From NCBI GenBank assembly GCA_018402255.1, contig JAGYIS010000009.1, positions 124,001 through 188,000 of the forward strand: a stretch of 64,000 nt of DNA. The letters run 5' to 3'. Source of the DNA: Marinobacter sp. GTDB lineage: Bacteria; Pseudomonadota; Gammaproteobacteria; Pseudomonadales; Oleiphilaceae. This document shows, one piece after another, positions 56,198 through 64,000 of the stretch. Numbering within the stretch: position 1 is the stretch's first letter; every line of letters starts with the position of its first letter. Both the position numbers and the translations under genes were made by a program. The notes below the pieces were generated by a model. The model saw only the letters and a program-made list of their open reading frames with translations. It made no database searches and was not told the origin of the DNA.

Positions 56198-57418
56198 ATG
56201 TCCAGCCGGTTGCCCGCTTTCCTCCGCCCTTTGCTCCACATGGGGCTGATTCCCCAGATTACCGTGGGCATTATTGCTGGTGTGCTACTGGCCTTAATCT
56301 CGCCACAGGCGGCTGGGTCTGTGTCACTGCTTGGCCAATTGTTTATCGCTGCTCTGACAGCGGTAGCGCCGATTCTTGTGTTTGTGCTGGTGGCGGCGGC
56401 CATTGCGGCGCACCAGAAGGGGCAGCCAACGCACATCCGCGGGGTTTTGCTGTTGTATCTGATTGGCACCTTGTTAGCGGCGGTGGTGGCCGTGGTGGCC
56501 AGCTTTGCGTTTCCCACTGAGCTGACTCTGGATGTGCCGGAAGTGAGTGGTAATCCGCCAGGGAGTATTGTGGAGATTCTGCAGAATCTTGTCCTGAGCG
56601 TGGTGACTAACCCGGTGACTGCCCTGATGGAAGCGAACTTTATTGCCATTCTTGCCTGGGCGATTGGTCTGGGGGTGATGCTGCGTCAGTCTGGCGGAAC
56701 CACGCAAGCGGTTCTGAACGATTTGTCCGAAGCGATCACCGGTATTGTCCGGGTGGTTATCCGGTTTGCTCCTCTGGGGATCTTTGGCCTGGTGGCCAAT
56801 ACGCTGGCGGAGTCTGGTATGGCGGCGTTGCTTGAATATGGCCACCTGTTGGCGGTTATTGTTGGCTGTATGCTTTTTGTGGCGTTGGTGACCAACCCGT
56901 TGATTGTCTTTCTGCACACCCGCCGCAACCCCTATCCGCTGGTATTCACCTGTTTGCGGGGCAGTGCCATTACGGCTTTCTTCACCCGCAGTTCGGCGGC
57001 CAATATTCCGGTCAATCTCAATCTTTGCGATCGCCTGAAGCTGGATCCGGACACCTATGCAATTTCCATCCCGCTGGGCGCCACCATCAACATGGCCGGT
57101 GCGGCCATTACCATCTCGGTGATCACTCTGGCCGCAGCCAATACACTAGGTATACCGGTAGACTTCCCCACAGCCCTGCTGCTGTGTGTGGTTTCTGCTG
57201 TGGCCGCCTGTGGTGTTTCAGGGGTGGCCGGCGGGTCTTTGCTGCTGATCCCTCTGGCGACCAGCCTGTTCGGCATTCCTACCGAGGTGGCCATGCAGGC
57301 GGTGGCGATCGGTTTTGTGATCAGTGTAGTGCAGGATTCCACCGAAACCGCGCTTAATTCCTCCACCGACGTGCTGTTCACCGCAGCGGCTTGTCATGCC
57401 GCAGAGGATCGCGCGTGA
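56198..57418 (+). CDS. sstT: Serine/threonine:sodium symporter SstT
   Basis: A 406-residue inner-membrane carrier of the dicarboxylate/amino acid:cation symporter family. It matches Sst[21 protein letters not shown], then [58 protein letters not shown] and the C-terminal [19 protein letters not shown]. It imports serine and threonine with Na+. ATG 56198 has CAGGAG 7 bases upstream. Its stop overlaps the GTG start of the next gene (GTGA). Confidence 0.94.
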   Translation: MSSRLPAFLRPLLHMGLIPQITVGIIAGVLLALISPQAAGSVSLLGQLFIAALTAVAPILVFVLVAAAIAAHQKGQPTHIRGVLLLYLIGTLLAAVVAVVASFAFPTELTLDVPEVSGNPPGSIVEILQNLVLSVVTNPVTALMEANFIAILAWAIGLGVMLRQSGGTTQAVLNDLSEAITGIVRVVIRFAPLGIFGLVANTLAESGMAALLEYGHLLAVIVGCMLFVALVTNPLIVFLHTRRNPYPLVFTCLRGSAITAFFTRSSAANIPVNLNLCDRLKLDPDTYAISIPLGATINMAGAAITISVITLAAANTLGIPVDFPTALLLCVVSAVAACGVSGVAGGSLLLIPLATSLFGIPTEVAMQAVAIGFVISVVQDSTETALNSSTDVLFTAAACHAAEDRA

Positions 57419-57924
57419 TAACAGTGCAACAGTCCCGCAATCTGGTGTTCATCGGTATGCCGGGCAGTGGTAAAAGCACCATCGGGGTGCTGGTTGCCAA
57501 ACGTCTTGGCATGGGATTTATCGATACCGATCTGCTGATCCAGGAGCGATCGGGCCGCACACTTCAGGACATAGTCGATCACGACGGTTACGTTGCACTG
57601 CGCCAGATAGAAGAGCAGGTGCTGTTGGGGCTGAATGTTAAGAACCAGGTCATCAGCACCGGCGGAAGCGCGGTCTACAGCGATTCGGCGATGAACCACC
57701 TCAAGCAGAATGGTACCGTGGTGTTCCTCGATATCTCTCTGGATGTGGTGGTGCAACGCATTGGTGATTACAGTCTCAGGGGTATTTCCCGGCGACCAAA
57801 CCAGACGCTGGCGGAGTTGTTCGAGGAGCGTTTCGCGCTCTACACGCGCTACGCCGACCTGACCATAAAAGGGCACGGCTTCAATCAGAATCAGTTGTGT
57901 GAGGCAATTATCCGGAAGCTCTGA
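57415..57924 (+). CDS. Shikimate kinase-like P-loop kinase (aroK paralogue)
   Basis: A 169-residue P-loop kinase. The Walker A motif is GMPGSGKS (14-21), and [24 protein letters not shown] and a C-terminal ADLTIKG follow the shikimate kinase layout. The family's substrate GGG appears as [10 protein letters not shown] (GGS). This variant is a widespread shikimate-kinase-like group whose substrate is not certain. Start GTG 57415 overlaps the sstT stop and has GAGG upstream, so translation is coupled to a serine/threonine importer. It may not be the housekeeping AroK, which usually sits with aroB. Confidence 0.8.
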   Translation: MITVQQSRNLVFIGMPGSGKSTIGVLVAKRLGMGFIDTDLLIQERSGRTLQDIVDHDGYVALRQIEEQVLLGLNVKNQVISTGGSAVYSDSAMNHLKQNGTVVFLDISLDVVVQRIGDYSLRGISRRPNQTLAELFEERFALYTRYADLTIKGHGFNQNQLCEAIIRKL

Positions 57925-57968
57925 GTTGGAGCCGGGGCCCCGCGCGCGCTCGGGGCGGTGGTGTCGAA

Positions 57969-58976
57969 TTACGGAAGCTCCTCCCGCCACCGCTTGACCC
58001 GCACCTGATCCTTGACTACATCGATCACCTCGAGTGTCAGGTTGATCAGAGCCTCTGTTTCCGCGCCCTCTGCAGCTTCCTCGCCGGGCTCCGGCAGAAA
58101 CACGTTCACAATATCCTCGATAAACGCATGGTTGGAAGACGAGGCAAGGTCTTCCAGAATCTGGTGGATCACATTGGCAACGATGTCACCTACGGCATTT
58201 TCCAGGGTGTCCTGGATGGTGGGGCCAACCACCGGCAGATATTTCAGGCGTGATAGCTCCAGATTCTGTTTCAGGGCATTGTCTACCCGATGTTCAAGGT
58301 AGGCCCTTAAAGCGCCCCGGTTGGGGACATACCCATGTTGGGCGGCCATCGCTACCCTTTCTGATAACCAGTCAGACAGCATGCCCCTGCGCGGGTACAG
58401 AATGTCGTTCTGGATGCGCTCAACCAGCGGTGAGCCCCGTTTTACCTCTTCCTGAACGCCGCTCAGTACTTTCAGTACAATTCGGTCAGACAATTCCTCC
58501 ATGAAGGCGTCGTAATAGAACATGACAAAGCGGTACATGCGTGAGCTGGTCACGTCGATGATCTTGTACTGATGGAGCCGGTAGATGATTGAGATAACGC
58601 GGAGAATCCGCAAAAAACGAAGACTTCCGACAGGAATGCAGCCTACCAGGTCATACCAGTGAATGAACGGATAGAAGTACCAGCGGTCATAGATCTTGGC
58701 CTTGACGGAGTAGCCCCATCTAAGGAAAAACTCGGACAGAAAGATCGATACGAAAATAAGATCGAAGAAAATGAAGTTTTCATGTATCGGTTTGTAGGCC
58801 GAGTTGACCGCGGGCAGGTGGTCTTCCAGAAGATTCTGGATCGCCACGAAGTTATAGATTGAATCCCAGATGATGAATGAGAGATTGATTATCAGGAGGC
58901 CCAACATCAGAAAATCAATGAGGAACCAGATCATCTGATGGCTGGATCGGAGGTTTTCGCGATTAATCCTGAGCAT
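57969..58976 (-). CDS. Conserved membrane protein with voltage-sensor-like domain and no pore
   Basis: A 335-residue protein. Four helices in residues about 14-137 match a voltage-sensor fold. S1 is WFLIDFLMLGLLIINLSFII. S2 contains SEFFLRW, where E82 and R86 fit the charge-transfer E-x-x-x-R. S3 contains HWYDLVGCIP with D109. S4 has arginines at 120, 123, 126 and 133 (LRFLRILRVISIIYR). No pore helix or selectivity filter follows; residues about 145-335 are soluble and helical. Homologues are sometimes called 'ion transporter' or misnamed SecA-like (from memory). It is a single gene, convergent with the shikimate kinase-like gene. Its function is unknown. Confidence 0.82.
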   Translation of the reverse strand: MLRINRENLRSSHQMIWFLIDFLMLGLLIINLSFIIWDSIYNFVAIQNLLEDHLPAVNSAYKPIHENFIFFDLIFVSIFLSEFFLRWGYSVKAKIYDRWYFYPFIHWYDLVGCIPVGSLRFLRILRVISIIYRLHQYKIIDVTSSRMYRFVMFYYDAFMEELSDRIVLKVLSGVQEEVKRGSPLVERIQNDILYPRRGMLSDWLSERVAMAAQHGYVPNRGALRAYLEHRVDNALKQNLELSRLKYLPVVGPTIQDTLENAVGDIVANVIHQILEDLASSSNHAFIEDIVNVFLPEPGEEAAEGAETEALINLTLEVIDVVKDQVRVKRWREELP

Positions 58977-59189
58977 CCGGGGTACCTGGTTACGGGGCGG
59001 AGAATCAACATAAGTCTCTGACAGGTTAGCCTATTTCTGATGAGAGCACGACTGTCAGGACAACCGGGGAGCTGGGGATCAGCAGGTTTTGTTTCGTCAG
59101 GCTTGGATCCCCTTGCAGGCTATCGGTAAACTCTCATCCCTGTTTTCAGGGATTCATTACTCAACCCGTTGGGGAAACCAGTTCGCCAC

Positions 59190-60938
59190 ATGCTGTCAGC
59201 CGGGAATTACACGAAAAAGAGCTTGAAGTTGCTAGGGATGGTGGCGTTGTTCTATGCGTCCAGCAGCCATGGCACTCAGGTGCGGGTAAATGTCGAAGGC
59301 GACCACAGCGATCTTCGGGATAACGCCCGTGTTTTTGTGGGTGAGGTAGATGGGCGAACGGCGGATGGCTTACGGCGTTATGCGCCGACGGCGATAGCCC
59401 AGGTCGAGAGGTCCATCCGGGCGTTGGGCTATTACAATCCGGTGATCACCTGGGAGGTGGTTGAATCTGACGACGGACTGGCAGAGCTCATTCTGACGGT
59501 GGAACCGGGACCACCGGTGACCATTCGCACCCGGGATGTAAAGATTGAGGGCCCTGGGGGCGAAGATCCGGAATTTATGAGTCAGATACCCGCGCAACCA
59601 GCCGAGGGCGATCATTCTGCATCACGGGCGCTACAACGCGCTGCGCCAGGCAATTCAGAATCGAGCCAGCCGTCTGGGGTATTTTGACGGCGAGTTTGTG
59701 ACCCGCCGGTTGGAAGTCGACCCGGCGCAGAACCAGTCCGACATTACGTTGCACTATCGAACCGGTGAGCGATATCGCTTGGGTTCTGTAACGTTTCTGG
59801 AAGGCCATGAGTTTGATCAGGATTTGCTGGATCGTTTCGTCACCTTTGAATCCGGTATTCCGTTCCATGCGGATGAAGTTGCCAGGCTGAATAGCGATCT
59901 CTCGAACAGCGGTTATTTTTCCGGTGTCGACATTGATGCTTCTCCCAATCGTGCCGAGGACGGCGTGATTCCTGTCGACATTGGGCTGACGCCCAGGCCA
60001 CCCCGGTCCATAGGCGCCGGTGTGGGGTTTTCAACGGACGTTGGCCCGCGTTTGCGGGGCAACTGGCGCGAGCATTACACCAATCCGATGGGGCACCGTC
60101 GCGGCGCGGAAACAGAGCTTTCAGAGCTTCGTCAGAATATCAGCGGTTGGTATGAACTGCCGCTGGATCCGCCCATGACCGATTCGTTGCGGCTGGGTGC
60201 CGGTTATCAGCGGGAAAACATTGAGGATGTCGACTCCGAACGACTGACATTGGGCCAACAGTGGCGACACCAACTCGACACTGGCTGGATGCAGGTGTTG
60301 TCGATCCGCTGGGAAGGTGAGCGCTTTCGCATTGGTGAGGAGGAACGAGGCAACTCCAGTCTGCTGTTGCCGGGGTTAAGTTATTCTAAGCTGCAGGCGG
60401 ATTCACCGCTGGACCCTTCCAGAGGCTATCGGCTTCAGTTTGACGTGACTGGCGCTCATCGGGCCGTTATCTCGGATGCGGACATACTTCATGTCAACGT
60501 TCTGGCCAGGGGCTCTATACCCTGGCAGACAATCACCGATTTTTGACCCGTTTCAATTTTGGCGGTGTGGCCACCAACAGCTTTTCGGATGTGCCTCCGT
60601 CGCTTAGATTTTTCGCCGGCGGTGATCAGAGCGTCCGGGGCTATGGCTATGAAACCCTGTCGCCTCGCGATGCAAACGACGTATCGATTGGTGGTCGCTA
60701 TCAGTTGGTGGGCGGAGTGGAGTATCAGTATGAATTTGTCAGAAACTGGCGCATTGCCGGATTCGTGGACCACGGTAACGCAGTTGATGACGTTTTTGAT
60801 CCGCTCGCCACAGGCGTGGGTATGGGCATCCGCTGGGTGAGCCCTGTCGGGCCCCTGCGGCTGGATATTGCCAAGGGGCTGGACGAGGAGTTTGGCGGCG
60901 GCTGGCGTATTCACTTTTCGATGGGGCCTGAGCTGTGA
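59190..60938 (+). pseudogene. tamA: TamA outer-membrane assembly factor (BamA/Omp85 family), two frameshifts
   Basis: TamA and TamB form the translocation and assembly module for outer-membrane proteins and lipid transport. The reading is split in three. 59190-59687 has the signal peptide and POTRA 1-2. 59698-60546 has POTRA 3 and the first barrel strands (PRPPRSIGAGVGFSTDVGPR). 60543-60938 has the barrel end with FFAGGDQSVRGYGYETLSP. An extra base near 59613 and a missing T in the run at 60540-60544 restore one frame (EGD-ILHHGRYNALRQ; TITDF-LTRFNFGG). Only these two one-base changes break it, so sequence error is possible. tamB starts at its stop codon. Confidence 0.88.
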
Positions 60939-63900
60939 CCGATCAATCCCCGCAGTCCCCCAAGCAAGATCAGGGCGCGCCAGAGCGGCACCGGAAGCCG
61001 CTGCGCAGGCGCTGGTGGTTCTGGCTACTGGTCGCACTGGCAGTGGTTCTGCTGCTACCACTGTTGCTTGCAGGGCTGATTTTGGCAGCTTTACACACCG
61101 AAACCGGCACTGCCTGGACCATTGATCAGATTCCGGGCCTGCAGACCGAGGCCGATCAGGGCTCGTTACTCGGCCAATGGCAGGCCGAACGTCTGACGTG
61201 GCAGGGCTACGGTGTCGGTGTGGTGGTTGAGGCTCCGGAAGTGGATTGGTCGCCGAGCTGTCTGTTCGAGAAAACCCTGTGCCTGGATACTCTCAAGGCC
61301 GATCGCATCGCGGTGACCATTCAGCCCTCTGATAGCGACGAAGAGGCGGGTGGCGATATTAACCTCCCCGGGGTGAATTTGCCGGTGGCGTTGGTGGTTG
61401 GTGATATTGCTCTTGGCAGCCTCACGGTGAACGATAGCGTCATCTGGGACCGGTTTGAGCTCAGATCCCGGGTCTCCGGGTCGAGTCTGGAGCTCGAACA
61501 CGCGCTGTATCAGCTGGAGGATATTCGGGTAACCGCGAAGGGGCGTGCGGACATGCGCGGTGACTGGCCCCTGGATGTAGATGTCGATGTTTGGCTGCCG
61601 CCGCCCTCTGGTGATGACTGGCAAATCTCTCTCAATCTCGGGGGGAGTGTCAGGGATGTACGCCTGAGGGGGCGCAGTCAGGGCTATCTGGATGCGCGGC
61701 TCCGGGGCGACTTGCAGCCGCTGGATAGCCGGTTGCCGGCGACGCTCGGGCTCGAGTCTTCCCGTTTTCTCGCCCACCCGGATCTGCCTGAAACCCTCAC
61801 CTTGCAGGGCTGGACCCTGAGCCTGGACGGCTCACTGGCCGATGGCTTCCGGACCACCAGTCGGGCGACCCTGCCGGGTACGGAGGGTGATGTGCAGGCG
61901 TCGGTGAGCGGGTTGGTCACGACTGAGCAGGTGACTGATCTGGTGTTGTCCATGACTGGCCCGGCGCAATCATCCGTTGCTGGCCCTGGCACTCTGGACG
62001 TGCAAGGCATGGCCTCCTGGACCGGCGGCATTTCGGCTGATATCAACCTCCTGCTGGAACGTTTTCCCTGGCACACCCTGGTGCCCGGGCTTGAGACGCC
62101 GCCGGTGTCGCTGGAACGTTTGCAGGGGCAGGCCGCCTATCAGGATGACCGTTACCAGGCTGACCTGCAGGCCTCAGTGGCCGGCCCCTTGGGTGAAGCT
62201 GACCTGAGTGCGCGGCTGGAAGGCGACGATCAGGCTGTGCGCATTGACCAGTTGGCGATGACTACGGGTGCTGGTTCGCTTGCTGGCGATGCTGAACTCC
62301 AGTTTGCAGAAGAATTGGCGTGGACTGCCGCGTTGGTACTTGATCAGTTCAATCCCGGTTATTGGGTGCCCATGCTGGAAGCCAGCCTGAACGGTGAGGT
62401 TAACAGTCAGGGCCAACTCCAGCCCGATGGCCTGCCCATAGTGTCGGCTGACTGGAATCTCCAGGGTCGCTGGCAAGACCAGGATGCGCAGGCCCGCGGC
62501 GAGATTGACAGCGACGGTAGTGACTGGACCCTGAGCAATCTGGCGCTGGTTGTGGGTGACAACCGCGTACAAGGGCAGGGCCGCTATGGTCGGGAACTGG
62601 CTGGCCAACTCTCGATCTTGCTGCCAGACCCAGGTGTGTTTGTGGCTGGGTTAGCGGGAGACCTTGCCGCAGAGCTGAACGTTGGCGGCACGCTTCAGGA
62701 CCCAACGGCAAGTGCGACACTGACTGGCCGGGGACTGGCCTGGCAGGACCTGCTGCAAGTTGGGGCGATTGATTTGGATGCTGGCCTGGCCAGCGGTAGT
62801 GTGATCGACGGGTCACTGGTGGTCCGGGAGGTGAGTGCGGCCGAGCAGCAGCTTGAGGAAGTTACACTCCAGCTGGGTGGGACGCGCGAGGATCATGAGC
62901 TGTCGGTGGCGGTGAATCATACTGAAGCCAATGTGTTGATGGTTTTTACCGGTGCGATTTCTCAGGCTTGGGATGGCTGGCAAGGTCTCTTGTCCCGGGG
63001 CCAAATCGATATCCTTGGTCCAGATCAGAGCTGGCAGCTTGAGTCGCCGGCAGATTTGGCCTACGGCGAAGACGGTACGGTGAGTCTCGGTGCCAATTGC
63101 TGGCGCTGGCAAGACAGCTCGGTGTGTGCGGAGCAGCAGCAACTGTGGCCAGATCCCCGGATTGCCTATCAAATCCGCCAGTTCCCGACCGTGGCGCTTG
63201 CGCCGCTTTTCCCTGAGACCTTCAACTGGGATGCCTACCTGAACGCTGACGTGGACCTGTCTTTGACCGATGCCGGCCCGGATGGCCGGATCACCCTGGA
63301 TGCAGGCAGCGGCACGTTTGAGTTTCTGGTCATTGATGAATGGCAGAGCCTGGGCCATGACACCCTGACACTGGATGCCCGCTTGAAGCCGGAGAATGCT
63401 GAACTTTCATTCTCGCTGCGGGGCCCGGAACTGGGTACATTTACCGCGGATCTGTCGGTAGATCCGTTGGCGGAAGATCGCCCAATAGAAGGCCGCTTAA
63501 GTCTGCAGTCGCTGGACCTGGCATTTGCTTCGGTGTTCGCAGGACTGGAGGAACTCAGCGGACAGGTGAATGGTGAGGCTCGGTTATCCGGCCCGTTGCT
63601 ACGGCCCCGGGTCAACGGAGAGCTGGCCCTGACCAACGGCCGCATCTACGATCCGGGACTGCCGTTGCCGATGGATGACGTTGTGTTGGTGCTGGAATTT
63701 CTGGGAGATTCAGCCGACATCAGTGGCCGCTGGAAAAGCAATGACCGGAGCAGTGGAAAGCTTTCCGGAGCTCTGAACTGGCAGCAGGAGCCGGAGTTTG
63801 AGCTGTCGATCGTCGGCGATCGGCTGCCGGTAAATCTTGAACCCTATGCTCAGGTAGAGATTGGTCCTGACCTGACCATTGCCTTCCGGGCTGGTGAGCT

Positions 63901-64000
63901 GTCTGTCTCCGGGCGGGTAGATGTGCCAAGGGGCGACATCGAAATCACCGGCCTTCCGGAGTCTGCTGTATCGATTTCAGAGGACGAGGTGATCGTCGGG
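60935..64000 (+). CDS. tamB: Translocation/assembly module protein TamB, partial (N-terminal part)
   Basis: The reading frame starts at GTG 60935, overlapping the tamA stop (GTGA), and stays open to the right edge, giving at least 1022 residues. An N-terminal membrane helix (WFWLLVALAVVLLLPLLLAG) is followed by a long periplasmic AsmA/TamB-type beta-strand repeat region (DQIPGLQTEADQGSLLGQWQ, LQSLDLAFASVFAGLEELSG, VNGELALTNGRIYDPGLPLP). The DUF490 C-terminal domain would lie beyond the window. TamB bridges the periplasm with TamA and takes part in outer-membrane protein or phospholipid delivery. Confidence 0.93.
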   Translation, partial: MTDQSPQSPKQDQGAPERHRKPLRRRWWFWLLVALAVVLLLPLLLAGLILAALHTETGTAWTIDQIPGLQTEADQGSLLGQWQAERLTWQGYGVGVVVEAPEVDWSPSCLFEKTLCLDTLKADRIAVTIQPSDSDEEAGGDINLPGVNLPVALVVGDIALGSLTVNDSVIWDRFELRSRVSGSSLELEHALYQLEDIRVTAKGRADMRGDWPLDVDVDVWLPPPSGDDWQISLNLGGSVRDVRLRGRSQGYLDARLRGDLQPLDSRLPATLGLESSRFLAHPDLPETLTLQGWTLSLDGSLADGFRTTSRATLPGTEGDVQASVSGLVTTEQVTDLVLSMTGPAQSSVAGPGTLDVQGMASWTGGISADINLLLERFPWHTLVPGLETPPVSLERLQGQAAYQDDRYQADLQASVAGPLGEADLSARLEGDDQAVRIDQLAMTTGAGSLAGDAELQFAEELAWTAALVLDQFNPGYWVPMLEASLNGEVNSQGQLQPDGLPIVSADWNLQGRWQDQDAQARGEIDSDGSDWTLSNLALVVGDNRVQGQGRYGRELAGQLSILLPDPGVFVAGLAGDLAAELNVGGTLQDPTASATLTGRGLAWQDLLQVGAIDLDAGLASGSVIDGSLVVREVSAAEQQLEEVTLQLGGTREDHELSVAVNHTEANVLMVFTGAISQAWDGWQGLLSRGQIDILGPDQSWQLESPADLAYGEDGTVSLGANCWRWQDSSVCAEQQQLWPDPRIAYQIRQFPTVALAPLFPETFNWDAYLNADVDLSLTDAGPDGRITLDAGSGTFEFLVIDEWQSLGHDTLTLDARLKPENAELSFSLRGPELGTFTADLSVDPLAEDRPIEGRLSLQSLDLAFASVFAGLEELSGQVNGEARLSGPLLRPRVNGELALTNGRIYDPGLPLPMDDVVLVLEFLGDSADISGRWKSNDRSSGKLSGALNWQQEPEFELSIVGDRLPVNLEPYAQVEIGPDLTIAFRAGELSVSGRVDVPRGDIEITGLPESAVSISEDEVIVG

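Overview
The window looks like a chromosomal segment of a marine gammaproteobacterium, most probably Marinobacter or a close relative. This rests on recognisable protein families and gene order, moderately high GC, and the mix of lipid/acyl-CoA enzymes, c-di-GMP proteins, a BCCT transporter and tRNAs. I could not run a database search, so the genus is an inference. There is no integrase, phage structural gene, transposase or CRISPR array, so this is mainly ordinary core chromosome.

Layout. 1-5 kb: a partial CdaR-type regulator and an Lrp/AsnC regulator diverge from putA (proline to glutamate). 4.8-17.9 kb: signalling and transport genes, namely a CheB-CheR-PAS hybrid with a small PAS partner, a DUF4398/OmpA lipoprotein pair followed by a PAS-GGDEF cyclase, a Crp/Fnr-type regulator, a chemoreceptor, tRNA-Pro, an FMN-type glutamate synthase and a BCCT transporter. 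17.9-21.2 kb: a three-gene operon of a retropepsin-like lipoprotein, an inactive-transglutaminase membrane protein and an ATP-grasp glutamate-ligase-like protein. With the neighbouring BCCT and glutamate synthase genes this could form an osmoadaptation neighbourhood. 21.3-29.5 kb: rmuC, an AraC regulator diverging from a CaiB/AMACR-type CoA-transferase, and a penicillin-acylase lipoprotein. 29.7-36.4 kb: a Pla-1/cef (VolA-like) lipase lipoprotein, class I fumarase, atl, an SDR and fxsA. 36.4-38.7 kb: groESL behind a near-consensus sigma-32 promoter. 38.7-42.5 kb: gspN-gspC-gspD of a type II secretion system, with gspD frameshifted. 42.5-49.9 kb: an M48 peptidase with LemA, a GGDEF/EAL protein, sodB and purEK. 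50-59 kb: a coiled-coil membrane protein, a lipoprotein, a Val-Asp-Val tRNA operon, a two-domain FabG diverging from a FadI-type thiolase, initiator tRNA, sstT with a shikimate-kinase-like gene, and an orphan voltage-sensor-like protein. 59-64 kb: tamA (two frameshifts) and tamB (runs off the window).

The window has an unusual number of single-base reading-frame breaks: the OmpA lipoprotein leader, gspD, tamA twice, and probably the crp-like 3' end. Several lie in homopolymers. They may be assembly or sequencing errors rather than true pseudogenes, and should be resolved before any biological reading. The most interesting candidates for follow-up are the pore-less voltage-sensor-like protein at 57969-58976, the glutamate-ligase/retropepsin/transglutaminase operon, the REP-type palindromes at gene ends, and the putA operator candidate.
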